A stretch of DNA of 64,000 nt from Cephalotrichum gorgonifer (GCA_900312665.1 ONZQ02000001.1:1925677-1989676); one strand, 5' to 3'. Numbered from the stretch's first letter, positions 1-13,479 are shown. The notes: generated by a model not told the origin, from the sequence alone. Numbers and translations are program-made.

Positions 1-581
1 GATGCGCCCTTGCAAGATTAAGCCAATCTCAAGAGGCGACTCCTCCAGCGTCGCCGGTCTTCCTTCTCTAACAAAGCAAGACGAGCAGCCACGAGAAATA
101 CACAATAGCGCCAATAATACAGAGAATAAAAATGAAAGTTAAAGTGGAAATGAAAATGAAAAGAATGGAAGAAAGCAGAACAAGAGCGCCGGTGCGACGA
201 ATGGGGGGAGCAGGAAATGGAGGAGGGAGAAGAAGAGAGAGAGGGCGTGGATCCACATGCAGACACACACACACCCTGCCAGGCGCTTAAGGACAGGGGG
301 AGCAGAGGGTGCGAGCGGCGCCTTTTTCTCGTCACGCTTCGCCCCCAAATACCAACAGAGGAGGAGGCGGTCCTGATTGGCCCGGGGGCCACGCTTGCCC
401 TGGTGGATTTCGGATTCGGCGAACGGAATCGGCGGGGCACTTGGCCGTCATTGGCTGGTGGTTAAGCGCCCAGGGTTTTTGGAGGTGTGGAGTGTGGAGT
501 ATTGCGGAGGGGGCGTGTGCATTTCGACCGTGTGACGAGAAAAATACACTACATTGGAGAACCACCTCACTCTCGCTCTTT

Positions 582-640
582 CACTCTCTCTCTGTCTCTC
601 TCTCTGTCTCTCTCTCTCTCTCTCACACACGCACGCACAC
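582..640. repeat. TC-rich microsatellite passing into CA/CG repeats
   Basis: An interrupted TC dinucleotide tract with single G interruptions, followed by a short ACAC/GCAC tract. It is a simple-sequence repeat in non-coding DNA. Confidence 0.85.
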
Positions 641-2920
641 CCTCGCGTTCCTAGTGCGAAGGGGAGGGATTCTTAGTGCGAAAGGGGAGGGAGGGGAGGG
701 GATGAGAGGAGAGGAAGAGAGGAAAGGTGATTCGTAGCTCCCTTGTCCCCCCACCGCCGCCGCTCTTGGGAGACTAGGGAAAGAGGGCGCTTTCCAGTGT
801 GACGGGTCGCACTACGACCGAGATTGGTATGGCGCTGTCATACTTGCTTGGAGTCGTAACTACTTGTAATTAGTTAGGAACCTACGGCTCGCTGAGAGAG
901 AAGAGGGATGGGGGAGAGGGGTGTAGTTGTAAACTGGGTTTTGCAAGGTTGGAAAAGGTGTTGTCGTCCGGAAACAGGACGCACCCGGAGCGCGCAGGAG
1001 AGACGGTTATAATAAAGGCTAAAGGACAAGAAGGCTATCACCATAAAGTACAGAGAGGCTTTTTCCTAACTTGCATAGAATGCTTGCATACAAGTACAAG
1101 CAAGTAGAGAAACGGGGTTTTCGTGGGAAAGTCGACGTGGCGGAATGGCGGATGGGGAACCGCCGTGTAAGTAAAAGTAAGTACTTGTAAGCCCGCTCTT
1201 GAGAGCTTTTCCACTGCCTGACCCCCCCCCCCTTCTTCTTCCCGGCTCTATCACCCAGGTACGAAGCACGTATGTACGGGCTATTACTCGTACCTCCTCC
1301 CGTTGATCGTTGATCGTCCGAGCTCCCACACCCGCCTGAGAGAGAGATCTCGTCTACCCTTCCCCCCTCCCCCGCCTCCCCAAGACCCAAGACGGAAGAC
1401 GAAGCTACTCAAAGTCACCCGCCCCAGCAAAAGAAGAAGAGAAAAATACCATTCCGCAGAACGTGACCACCGCCCCTCCCCCCCAGCCGAGAACACTCCC
1501 ACCCTCCTCAGGCTTTCTTCGGGCCCTAATGTGATGTGATAGGCAGCAGACGCAGGTGGGAGGAGGGAGTGTGTGCCATCAGCCGAGACACGCATCTGTC
1601 TTTCCTCCCCCTCCACCGTTTCCTTTTCCAGGGTGGAGCGAGCGGGAAGGCACGGGTACCGGGGGGGGGAGGGGAGGCCTCGAGGATGTGGCCCCCCCTT
1701 CTCTTGAGGGAGGGCGTCAATTTCCCCGCGGACCTGGGCATGCAAGACATACTATTATTACTACTTACATACAAGCGGCCTCTGTAATTTCCGAGGGCCA
1801 ACTTCGAGGGTCACCATGTTTTCCGGCCCTCTCGTTTTCTTTCCACTTAGAGTAAGTATGACGAAAGAAACGAAACGAAACGAACCTTGCTTGTACAGAG
1901 AGATCTATACTTGCAGTTGTATGTATAATAAAAAGAGCTTTTAGTATGAAGGCTTGGCCAGACTGTTAAGAAGAGAGGGAACCACAGAAGAAAGATCGTG
2001 GTTCCCCAGGTTCCATCCCCGAACTACGAGCATTTACACACATACATACGAAACAATACTCTATATCCACCAAGGCCCGGTAGTATATAGATAGATACTA
2101 GATATAAATAAACCCACTAACAACAAACCTCAAGGGAAATAACCAAGATCCTGGTAGGGCGGGAATCAGACGCACCTCTTCTCGAACCCCAAACTTCTCC
2201 AGCGCCCCCTTCCTTTCCTCTCTATCTTCCCCTTCAAGGCCACGAAACACCACTGAGAAAGGAGGGGGAGAAGAGGGGAGAAAAGTTATATTTAGCAAAA
2301 GAAAATAGAAAATGTCCCAAAATGTGACGAGATCTCGCTTCCCCGCACGCACCTCCCGGGCCCGGCCAGCCAACCTGCTTTCGCCCCTCCCCTCGATACT
2401 GGGTAACAGTTGGGTGGCATCTCCGGCCATGAAGATATGCGCTGTGTCGGTCGAACGAACGTGGCCCATGTATGTACTGCGAGTAATTACCCCGTATCAG
2501 GTACTATACCCGCACCCGTAGCCAGGAATAGAAACATCCCTCCTCCGAGCCGGGAGGCACGTCTCGGAAAACCTGCCATGGCACACATAGCTTGGCCTTC
2601 TCATGAAGATTCAAGCACGGGGAAATTCAAAATTGTTTTCTAAGATAGACGCTTTTGGTGCGTATTTCCATAATTATCCAACTGCCCTGATATTACAGCT
2701 AGTAGCTATTTTGGACACCCACCCCCTCCCAGCTTGGCGCTGCCTGTTTCCTCCCCATCGTCATCCCCGTCCCCTTCTGGTATATCGCATGATGTACGCC
2801 CAAGCAGACATGATCCAAAACCAACGTGGTCTTCAAACATGATATCCTCCTGCCTGTCCAGGCCTATGTTAAAACGCCGCACCAACACCGTAACTCAAAA
2901 CACCCCTCCGTAAACATATG

Positions 2921-2945
2921 CTCGCCTCGCCTCGCCTCGCCTCGC
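2921..2945. repeat. CTCGC pentanucleotide tandem repeat, 5 copies
   Basis: Five perfect head-to-tail copies of CTCGC, followed by the near copy CTTCG. It lies in non-coding sequence about 500 bases downstream of the minus-strand gene at 3428-4078. Confidence 0.9.
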
Positions 2946-3427
2946 CTTCGACGAGCCTGCCGCCACTGCGTAGGGAAATAAAAAATCCATCAAACAAAAG
3001 ATATATACCCATAATCCTCCGAATTTTGTTCCTTGAAAACTCGCCTCCCAATTCAATCAGATAACCTCCCCCGGCCTTCGTATTGACGCTGGCGTGCATG
3101 CGTCAGGCGTGGTGAGTATGGTCCATCAGGCCACTAGAACCAAAAAGTCTGTCGATATTTCGTAGGAAAGGAATGACAAACGAATCGTCGCGTCATGTTG
3201 CGTCACCAGCTTGGTATGGTCGTCTTCTCAACCCCCACCTTGGGCCGATTCCGGCACGCTAGGTAAGCCTTCACTGGAATTTCGGTGTGAAGGGGCTGTG
3301 CTGGCGTGCGTGCGGACGTAGAAGACTGATATTCGTCTAAGACAAAGGAAACTGGGAGAGATCGTTGGCGATTCGGGCTGAGCCGCCGGTTTAGAGGTTC
3401 GTTCGTCGTCGAGTTCTCCCGCCCAAT

Positions 3428-4078
3428 TTACTCGATCTTCCTCCTCTTCCCTTTCGGCGCGGGTGCCATCCTCGGCGTGTAAGTAACCGTGCGTGTGATG
3501 ACTTCCCGGATGTGCCTCACGCTCGTCCTCGACGCCTGCTTCGCCGACTGCTTCTTCATCTCAAATTTCCTAGCCTTCAGCGCAGCCTCCCAGTCGAACT
3601 TCGAGTTTGACCTCGCGCTGTACGGCGACCTCGCACTGATAGGGGAGTCGTAGTTGGAGATGGCCGGGGAGGGTGGGATCTTGAGACTTGGGAAGCACTG
3701 TGCGCCCGTGGCTGGTGCAGACATGGGAAGTTGTGTAAAGGGGCTGGGCGGGATTGCTGGTGCCGTCATGGGCGACCGAAGCTCGCTCTTGAATTCCGTT
3801 CGGGAGTACTCGGACGGCGCTGTGGTGCCTGTCGACGGACCGGATCCGGGCGTGCTCTCGCCCGAGAGGGAGCCCTTGAATATGACGGGCGAGTTGAGCG
3901 ACATGAACCTGAGGAAGTCCGTGTAGGCGAGGGGTGGGCTGATGGGAGTCTTGGTAGGGTCTGCCGACCTGGGCATCGCTGATAGCGGGGAGTGGCCCGA
4001 GATGTGGGAAGGGAAGCTGGCCGTAACAGGCGTAGACAACTGCGCCAGCTTGGGCTTGGTGGTGCTTGCCGTCGTCAT
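3428..4078 (-). CDS. Ser/Pro/Thr-rich hypothetical protein, 216 aa
   Basis: A single-exon frame from an ATG at 4078 to a TAA at 3428. I do not recognise the family. The first 150 residues are rich in Ser, Pro and Thr and look disordered, with many SP and TP pairs that could be proline-directed kinase sites. A more ordered, basic segment follows (FDWEAALKARKFEMKKQ, about residues 161-177), then a possible strand (VITRTVTY) and a basic tail ending KGKRRKIE, which resembles a nuclear localisation signal. It is the only frame in the left 17 kb whose composition looks like a real fungal protein. A nuclear or regulatory role is inferred from the tail alone. A minus-strand leader with simple repeats lies upstream at 4079-5300. 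Confidence 0.7.
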   Translation of the reverse strand: MTTASTTKPKLAQLSTPVTASFPSHISGHSPLSAMPRSADPTKTPISPPLAYTDFLRFMSLNSPVIFKGSLSGESTPGSGPSTGTTAPSEYSRTEFKSELRSPMTAPAIPPSPFTQLPMSAPATGAQCFPSLKIPPSPAISNYDSPISARSPYSARSNSKFDWEAALKARKFEMKKQSAKQASRTSVRHIREVITRTVTYTPRMAPAPKGKRRKIE

Positions 4079-4881
4079 GATGAGCGGTGTGTATCGACTT
4101 GAGATTGAAGGCCGTTAGGTGTTGAGTGAAGCGACTCAGTCGAAGGACGTTGGATATGTCTGAAGAGTCCAGCTGACAAGCCGACCCAAGCCAACGGGAA
4201 GAAAAAAGGTAACCGGTAGTTAACGTGGGGAAGTGGAAGAGGGGAATACAAATATTAAAAGTATAGAGCCGTCTGACAAACGGGGGGGGTCAAGGCAACG
4301 AATGGGCTTGGGGGAGGAGGGGGTAGAGGGTGGTCAAGGAAGGCGAGGCCAGTGGGGTATTGCAACCAGTACAGAGGTCGAATAGCGGTTCGCTGGGGAG
4401 ATGAGCAGTGTTGAAGCCCAAGGAAGGATTGTGACGAGCAACCAGTGCTATTCGTCGTGGTTTATCCCAGAGGGGTGGAGGGCGGATCCCGAGAGGGCGA
4501 TGCGCGTGATGGAAAAGGCAATAAGGTCGTAGGCCGTAGCCAGGATTGGTGCAGAAAGAACCGAAAACCAACCCGGGCGCGAAATCGGATGCGATGTGAA
4601 GGAAAGAGAGCGAAGGGATGGAGGAGAGGGAACGATGCGACGTATTATGGAGGTGATAATATAAACCTGAATGGTGAATGAATGGGAAGAGGACAAGACG
4701 GGACCGGGGTGGGCTAAAGAAGAGAAGCCGTTTGGTCACCCTTTGGTGGGCTGGCGGGGAGGGTGTGTGGATAATTGGGGGGTGAAGCGCGCGTAAGGGG
4801 GTTGCGTGGGAAAGTTTGAGCCGGGGGGGAGGGAGGGGGAGGGGTGTGTGGAGATGGAGTTTGAGGGGGGGGGTGCGACCA

Positions 4882-4899
4882 GGGGGGGGGGGGGGGGGG
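4882..4899 (+). repeat. G18 homopolymer within a G-rich block
   Basis: A run of 18 G. It sits at the right end of a block (about 4808-4899) containing several shorter G runs of 3 to 9. The block could form G-quadruplexes on the plus strand. The run length is also error-prone in sequencing. Confidence 0.85.
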
Positions 4900-7800
4900 T
4901 TTCAGGAAGGTCCGTCTGGGTAGCGCAGAGGAGTGGACTTGCCCAAAAAGTTGCAAAGACCTCTCGACCAGTGATGAGCTCGGACGGAAAGAGCGAAGGC
5001 GATTTGTTCAACGTCTTTCCCTTTCGGCGGCTGTGGCAGGCGGCACACACGCACACACTCAGAAACTTGACGGCGGGTGGGGGGTGATCGGTGATGGCGA
5101 TGTGAGTGGAGGAGCTGGAATCTGGACTTGCAGCTCGCAGCAGCGCAACGCAGCAGGCTGTGCTGTGTGCTGGAAGTGGAAAATATCCCTCGGTTGGAGG
5201 AAGAAGTGAGATGATTACTCAGGTGTCCGGCACCCAAGATTGATTGCTCGTAATTTTCGATACCTGACAAGTACTACTCGTAACCCCGAAAGTTGTCCTT
5301 GGCGAATTGTGACGATTGTGACGACGGGGAAACTTTCGAAGACAATGTTTGTTTGTTGTGAAAACACCAGGATTGATGGTACTCGTGTATCTCGGGGTCG
5401 GGCGGGAAGAGATCAGATCGGCCCTTTGATTCGCTGAGACGCGCGAGAAAGATGGCCGCAAGAAGGGAGGCCTGATGAGAGTCGGCCACCTGGAAAGCTG
5501 GAGCAAAAAGCCCGATGAGGGATGTGCTTAGCGGTTGGTGACCGGTACGGGGCACGGGACGGGTTGTGATTGGCCTGCGACCGGGGCACACCGGCTACAC
5601 GGAGAAGGCGAATGAGGAGGAGAAGGAGGGAGGAAGAGCTTGTTCGAGACACAATTCGCGTGGGAAGTGCGTGGAGGGAGGGTCTGGGAAGTCTGGTTAT
5701 TATTAGCATCATTCGGCTATGTGCTCGTGTTCTGCGATCATCATCATCGTCGTCATCGCCACAGAGGCACCCAAGCTAGTGAATGTGATGACAGGTCATG
5801 AGATACGATATAAGTCTCGTACCTGTGTATGTGTGTGGGGTGGATGGCTTCTAAAAAGGCCTTGGCTCAGGAGTGGATCTTGGTATCCAGATTGCTTGGG
5901 CAGAAAAGTGAGATGAGTAGATGAAGGGCCAGCCTCTTAAACGGTGAAATAGATACAGAAAATAAGAAAATCTGGCGAGCAGGTGTCTTGAACCATCAGT
6001 CAACGTAAAGAAATAAGGACATCCCTTTCTTTTTATCCTCTGTATTAACGTTGGTATCCAGGCGGGTCCTCACGATCTTAACCCCGACCGAATGAAGAAT
6101 TTAAAATAGCCGCTCAAGTTTGCTTCATCCCGCGCGCGCGTACAGCCCGGGCCACCTCGATTATCTCCCCTCTCCAAGGTGCAACGAGAGGGCCAGGGCC
6201 CTTCTTTTTCTTTTATTCTTTTACCTCGCTACAGCCGCCTGCCCCTTGCCAGCCGGCGCCATCCACCTCTATCCAGTTAAATCCCACGAGAGAGTTTACG
6301 TTCTGACTTTTACGAGAAGTAGCTTCGTCTCGGAGTCGAGAAGCCGGTGGTGTTTCCAAGCCAACGGCTGTGCCCGTAGGGGAGAGGCCCGGTGGCCCAG
6401 ATCGGGAGGCGCCTCATGACGCACGTTGCCAGACTTGAGTCCGATGGCAGCGGTGCCTATCGTTGGCTGTCGTCCATCCTGGGAATTGCGAGGCCACCGC
6501 CCGTGGCCCCAGGTTCTAGGGGAAGGAAGCACCGCCACCCACTGGAGTCGTCCAGATCTCTCAACCCGCCCGCCATCCCATCGGCCACTCCCCTACCCGC
6601 ACGAAAGCGCGCGCGTGTTTAAAAAAAATTGTCCTCGCCCGCCACTGGATGGACTTGGGGAATAGAAACACCATCCACACTATATCCTCTGTTCTTAGAC
6701 TGGGCGAGAACATGGAACACGTCCGCCTCATCTCGAGCCTGGTGGCCCTGCTGCCCCTTATTCGCCCGTCTGATCTACCCATGGTTCCAAAAGAGCGTTC
6801 GTTCTCGACATTCCAGGAGCCAAGTCCTCCATTGAGTCGCATCAAGTTCAAACTCCATACTCCAAACCTCATTTCTTCATTATGCTAAGCGCCGGCCAGT
6901 ATTTCGAGTTTCGACCCCGGACCCACCACCTCGTTTCTTTTATTCGCTCGATGGTGGCCGACGTGGACTTGGACTCGATATAGTCGTACAGATAAATCCT
7001 AGAATCAACCCCTCTTACGGATCTGAAAGCAGAGCTCCTCGGGGGAGGTGGGATGCCGACCCAGGTAGCTGCTATTATTACCCCCAGAGAGGCTGCTACC
7101 TGCCGTGACCGCAGGAGCCTTCATGGTCACAGTCACACCTTCGCTCTGAAAGAGTCAGATGTCAATTCAAACGCCGAGGGGAAAGGGAGACCCACACCAA
7201 GCTGTATGGTATCATATTGTTCACTCCTCCTCTCGCCGCCGTCTCCTAGGAACGCTCCTTCCTTGCGAAAGCCGGGTGTTAGTATATAAATCCCGAGGGT
7301 ATGTACGTGAGTACTCACAGAGTGTTGTTGATGCTTTGTTGTGTGTGGCTCCTTCCGCCAGCTTTGCCCAACCACGAGACTGCCCTCTTCTAGAGCCTGG
7401 CCGCCGATTTGGCCGCCTCGATGCTGTGGGTGGCTGGGTCCTCCTTCCCGGTGCATATGTCCCTCTCCTCTCCCACGAGTGTAAAATGGCTCGTGGCCCC
7501 ACTGACTACATAACAATGAATCAACAAGACACAAATCGGACTTCCCCTTCCTCGGGAAAACAAGTATTAGTTATGGCTAATATCCCAAGGGGGCCAATGT
7601 CGCTCAAGCTTTGTTGCCATCGGGTCCACTTCCTCGCGTCTACGAGCTGCATCGGTATTCAATGACATATAATCGGCCACGCAGAGGTGCCTTAGGGGGG
7701 CGTCGTTTGTGTGGGTGTGGCGAAATCCTTCGGCGGTGCAGACGACGAATGGGCTCGGTGAGATTCGTGTGGCAGAGTGATATCGCGCCGTCCGAGGGCG

Positions 7801-10204
7801 CATAGATGCCATGGCAAATGTGCCCCCATCACGATTGGTAGCCCTCGGCGGTAGTTTAGAAGGAATAGGATCCTTCTACGCTCCTGTCGGTGATGTATGT
7901 CTCTTACTTTCTCCGATCAATGGAATCCTTCCACGACCGCTTCCCAGTCCCAATGTGACTAGCCCCCCTCCCTTCCTCCCCCCAACCGTCCCTCGGTGGG
8001 GGGTGATAGGGGCGGAGTGGTTCCTCGCTATGCAGTCTGGATGTAAGCGCCTCTCTGCATTGTTGTCCACTACGGCGAGTATTGACCCTGTGTAATGTGA
8101 GCAGGAGGGACTTTTATTTGGGTAGCGTTACTTACCACTATGCCCGTTGCGATAGGATGTTAGATGGTCGTTGCAATTCATCGGTGGGGAGCAGGTACGC
8201 CTAGTCCATAGAGGCACGGCTCACGCAAGGTCGTCCATCTTGTTGAAAGCATTACAAAGTCTCGGTACCGACAGGGCGGATCATGCCCCCAATTTCGAAG
8301 AACACCAGAATATCGACCCCTAATCACAAAGCCCATCCCTAAGGTTGCTCCTCTTCTAAGTTAACACAAGACATACACGAAGACGGGCTTTCCTCGATGC
8401 GACCACCCTTCTCGAGGTGATATCGGATCCTCTAAGCGCGCAACTCCCTGCCATTGACCCACGATAAGCCACAATCCTTCCCTCGCGCCCTTTTTGTCCT
8501 TCCTTTTTTTCTCGTGCACGTATATGCAGCCAATTGTGTTGCTGTTCTGTCACTCCTCTCCCAAACAGAGGACGGCCATCACATTACTTTCAGAGGCTCC
8601 ACTCGTGAGTATTACCCGTACAAACTGTTTTGTTTTGTGGCACTGGCTAGTAGGTCTCGGAACCGGCCTCCCTCCTCTGGGCAGGGGGGTGGGTTCTCAA
8701 CCTTTTGGTGAAGGTACGGGACTGGTCGTTCTGAGATATCGTCGAAGCTTTGTGTGTATAGGAATCGCGTGATACTCCACTGTTCACCCTCGGAACGCCG
8801 GTCGTCCCCGCCGTACTTGCCATCCCTGCTCCTTGGGCGTCTTTCTTGTTGATACGTGAGCCATCGTGAACAGTACACGCGCCTGAGGTCCGTTTGCTCC
8901 GAGGGGGCTCGGGGCATCGATTCGAACATCGCGCCGAGATCGATGGCTTACCCTTGAGATGAGCTTGGGATCGCAACGTGTTGACCATGTGTAGTGCTCG
9001 AGGAGAGGGAGCCAGCTCTGAAGGCGTATGATTATCAAGTCTAACCCTTTCCTACCGATCCCTTTTTCCATCTCGGGCCAAGTAGTGGTTAAGCTAACTC
9101 GGTACATGTTCTAGCTACTCAAACGTACCGTCAAGTTCTGCAGACTAAGTTAGCATGGTTGTACATGTCCACGACACCGAATCCCCGGAACAGGGCAAAA
9201 CGCTCACCGCACACTCGGGGCCCCCTACTCGAGCTTCCACGAACGGATACTTCGTATGGACAGCGATGCAGCCCAAGAAAACCCTTGCTTGACCTCGGCC
9301 GGGCCAGCGTTACCATCCTCGTCAAGGCCCCCCGTTCTAACGGTCGTCGAAAAACGTACTGCACACTGGAACGAGGGAACCAAAGGATACAAGGCATAAG
9401 CCTCTGTGGATTTTAGAATGATACTCATGCCGGGGGTCTCTGGTTAAAGGGGACTCTCTAGACACCCTAACTCTTGGAGTCAGTGGGAGCCGGTGGAACT
9501 TCCGTCGTCCGGCTACCTACCCCTTACGCCTCGGCCTTCCTCAGAAACTACTCACGATTCGATATGTCAGGTAGCCTAGTGGGCAGTACGGACGACCAAG
9601 GCTATAAGGGTGGAAGCGAGGAGAGGGAAGAGTCTGGGACTGGCGGCCCATGGGGGGAAAGAGGATATTCGTATCGCGACCCGAGCGCAAGAACTACGTG
9701 GAGAGGGCCAATTTACTCCCCACGGGTGTAAATGTGTGGACACTTTCGAACTGTAATAGTAGAAAGCATTGAGGCAAAAGGATCATTCAGTAGGGTGGGA
9801 AGGGGAACCCATGGCCCCCGTCCGGTGGCGGTGATTCTCCGCATTTCTAGACATCCATCATCTTGCTAGTACTCGCTCCCTCTTCCCGTTCCTAGACGTT
9901 TGATAACAACATCACGGCGGTGCACTGTTGGGGATGACCGTCAACAAGACAAAGCAAGGCCACGGAAACGATCCTGCTCCCTCTAGCATCAGCTTGTGAG
10001 TTAATGTCTACGTGGTCGAGCCCGACGCCGGGCACGGCATCATCTGGTGAGCTAAACTATAAACTGAGCAGGGCTGAGCACATCCCAGAGTTCGAGGGGG
10101 GAATAATACGGCGCTACCTCATTCAAGACCACGTATACCCCTCTTCCATGAACTTAACATGTAATAGGTCGTGGAGCAAGACTCCTACTGATAAGGTTTA
10201 CTCG

Positions 10205-10246
10205 ATGGAGGGGACGAATCACCCAATGGAGAGGACTAATCACCCG
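10205..10246. repeat. 21-base tandem duplication, 2 imperfect copies
   Basis: Two adjacent 21-base units (10205-10225 and 10226-10246) beginning ATGGAG and containing AATCACCC. They differ at a few positions. They lie in sequence with no supported gene. Confidence 0.8.
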
Positions 10247-11309
10247 TGTCCCGATAAAGCCCGGATGGCGAAGCAGATGGCATTCCCACCCCAGGGGCGG
10301 CGAACTTCCGTGGAGGCAATAGTAAACAGGGGAGGCACGGATGAGGGCTGCCATCGTAAAGTCCATTGCTCTCCCCGGTGTGGTATTATGAAGGAAAGCC
10401 AGCACTGCCGATATAGGTATGCCCGGAGGCGTGCCGGGCGAGGGGGGTAGGACCAGACGTCAATGTGGAAGTGATATATCAAGCGGCTGAGACAGGCTCC
10501 CTCGCCTTGGGGCATATATTTATCGGGAAAACGCTCGTCCTGGAACTCACAATCTCGGCTCGGAGATGAGTAAGGTCATAATTGTTTGCGCTGGCGAATG
10601 GCGGCTGTTCAGTGCTCGTATTGTGACACATGGGCAGTAGGGAAGATCCCTTCTTGGTTACTCTAGAAGATTTATCAACGGGATGAACCCCAGAAAGGCA
10701 ATCGTTAATCATATGGCAATCCCTCTGTAGCTGGAACGGAGGCAATGGACGAGGCTACGGATACAAGATATCCGGGACTACGCCCCCTCGGTCGGTCGTG
10801 GTGTTGACGGTTGGCGCAAGCTGCTGGCCTGCTTCGGTCACTCGATTATAATTGGTAAAGTTAAAGGACTTGTGACCGTGACATTTGACCATTGAGAGTG
10901 CGTAGCCCTCGGTCGAATCACCGTTCCCAAGAGACGATTCCCCTTGTAGGGCTACAGAGAAAGGCTAGCGGCGGCCCGCATGTCTCACTAGAGGATAGGG
11001 TCAACCGGGGAATGGAGCGTGATAGGACGGCCCCTCCTCGCCGGGCACACGCGGCGGGTCCCGTGTAAGCGCCGTTGCGGGACGAGGATAGCGATCCTAA
11101 TGTGTGCCTGCGGAGAGAGCCCCCCGCGGCTTGGTACCAAATGAGCGCGTCGAGCTGGGATCATGACTCTCATTCGCCGAGAGCTGCCCTACGGATGATG
11201 CGAGTACAGAACCATCAAAGGAGCTCATTGCGGTTTTGGGAGAGTGGCGCAGGCAGTATAACCTGCAACGGGGAAGGAGAACAGGATGACTTTGGAGCTT
11301 CGATCGTGG

Positions 11310-11361
11310 AAACCCGTTAAACCCGTTAGACCCTGTTACTAGACACCGTTGGACACCGTTG
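11310..11361. repeat. two neighbouring short tandem duplications
   Basis: AAACCCGTT occurs twice in tandem at 11310-11327. About 14 bases later GACACCGTTG occurs twice in tandem at 11342-11361. A related AGACCCTGTT lies between them. All share a CCGTT-like core, which suggests local replication slippage or a decayed minisatellite. Confidence 0.8.
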
Positions 11362-12039
11362 GACCCCTGTGAAGTGATGGGGGATGGCACCGCCACATGA
11401 CCGTGGATGTGACGAACATGCCTTTCTTCGCTTGAAGATTCATCAGGTGATGGGGGCGGCAGCAGCATTGTCGCCTGGCACCGCAGGGGAGGTTGGGATG
11501 ACTCAGCCGAAGTGGCTACATGTACAAATATTTGCTGTGATTCCACGTTTTGGCGGTGGCGGGAAGTTGCCTTGAGCGTGGTACGTTACCCCGCCTGGTA
11601 GATACTTGTACATGCAATGATATTGGCGCGGCGTTCGAGGGAATCCCCAATTGGCCGGCGAAATGTTGAGTGAGCTCTGGTAAGAACGGTGCAATTTGAG
11701 GCTCTCCAGCCTTGATGGATGCTAGCCAGCGATCCGTTTTGACCGTGATGGAGGCTTCTTGAGACCTTGACTCTTGGGCAATGGGGAATGAGTGGTTGAG
11801 AAATGGTGAGGCCAAGTAGCTGTCTCACTCCATGATTCGCTAATATTAACCTCCACGTGCCCCGGGGCTCATCCAGTGAATGGTGCCAAACTCGACTAAT
11901 TTCCAACCAGTCAGATGACTCCGCCATTTTAGGGAGTCTCGTAATAGGCAGTTGCCTGATTTCCGATCTTCGAGACCCCACCCACCCACCCACGTTCCAG
12001 GATGGACCTCGTCACCGCCGAGGAGCTAAGTTAGCTGAT

Positions 12040-12062
12040 GTACGAGTACAATGTACGAGTAC
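12040..12062. repeat. two GTACGAGTAC motifs in close tandem
   Basis: Two exact copies of GTACGAGTAC at 12040-12049 and 12053-12062, three bases apart. They belong to the dispersed GTAC-NN-GTAC family described in the findings. Confidence 0.85.
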
Positions 12063-13479
12063 GAGGAGGAAGTGGATGGATTGGAAGGGGACTCGGCAAC
12101 CATTGAAACGGAACATCCAAGTCGCCGGGAGCCCCGATGACGATTGCCAACATCCTCCCGCAGCTCTGCCGCCCACCCTCCTTCGTTTAGTCCGGGACGG
12201 GACAACTTCCATTTCCTAATACTTCAATCCCGATTTACCAAGGCTTGGGTCAGGTTAGGATGGAGCGGGAGGAGAAGAAGGGGGGTACACCGACTTTTAC
12301 GATGAGCTGGCAGTATCGCCTCACCCACCCAAGCGAAATGGCCGAGTTGAAATCCTCTTCAACACACATTCGGCTGCTTTCTCCTCGTATAAGTACTTGT
12401 AAAAAGTTCCCTGCCCTCGGACTTCCAGAGTAATACATTGTACAAAGTACATTGGAAAATGTATGCCTGAAATACCAACTTGAATGCCCATGGCAGGCGC
12501 CCCCACCCAGACGGCTCCAAGCACCAAAAGAAAAAAAAGTGATATTTCCCTCAACGATGCAAACAGGGTGTACTTTAGTAGACACACCGACATTTTAGGC
12601 GCCCAGGAAGCTTTTTCTTCTTCATTACAGCGAGGATGTTTTTATTATTGTCATCTTCCCGGCTTGCCCGTTCTGTCCTCTCAACAAGGAGGGGGGAGGA
12701 TTCTTGCTCTTCCGGGGTCCAAGGAAGAGACCCTTGCCATCACTTTCATGCAATCGAGTCACGTGTTATTGATGTGATCCACTTCTTACCGGAAGGACTT
12801 ACCACATTGTGAACTCCCATGCTTCCGATGGCCCCTCCATTAATACATGTACCGTTGATACCATTGATTCTGTAAAAGTATCCACACACACCGCAATTTG
12901 TGCTACCCACCCCCCCTCAAGGCGACGCCACCAGCTTACATATGTACAGAATCGATTCAAAGCCACGTCCTCGTAAAAGGGCGGGCTATGTTATTATGTC
13001 ACCGCTCTTTCCCCCCATGCCCATGCACCCAGGACGAGTTTCAGGCGGCGACTTGGGCTAAATTTAGTGCTAGGTTGACACAAGCTGTCGTCCTTTCGGC
13101 ATTTCTATCGGCGCCTCAGTACTCGTAGTGGTCTGTCGAGAGCGTCTCCTGGTGTCACTTTGGAACGTACGTCGTAAAATCGCTGGGTTTTCTGTCACAA
13201 GATTCAACATTGTGGTGTGCCACGGAACATTTGCGGCGGTACATAAAATCGCGCTGGCACGCTTTGCACCATCCAACCGTGTGGTTGATGTGTGGGACTG
13301 AGGAACGGGGACGACCAGGGCCTGGGGACTGGGGGTGACTGGGTCGGGCTTTCAGCCCACGGAAAAATAGAAATGCCGCGCGGGCTGGGCACCACCAAGA
13401 CGAGGATGAGGCACAGCTCCGTCATAATACGGAGTAATCGGTCTAGAATGGGCAGTTCTAGTTCTGTGTTGGGCAGGAA

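Larger units (their letters stand above)
1..3427. other. non-coding stretch, no gene recognised
   Basis: I see no open frame here that looks like a protein family. The longest frames are low-complexity or sit opposite each other on both strands. The stretch holds a TC/CA microsatellite (582-640), a CTCGC pentamer array (2921-2945), C and G runs, and several TACTTGTA/TACTCGTA-type motifs, for example around 1180-1195 and 1285-1298. It lies downstream of the minus-strand gene at 3428-4078, so its right end probably includes that gene's 3' UTR and terminator. Confidence 0.6.

Noticed and set aside
8905..8975. A tRNA-like T-arm string (ATTCGAAC) near 8920
   Set aside because: The flanking bases cannot form a paired T stem on either strand, and no acceptor or anticodon arm is found. 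Similar strings at 14071, 40912 and 62821 fail the same test.
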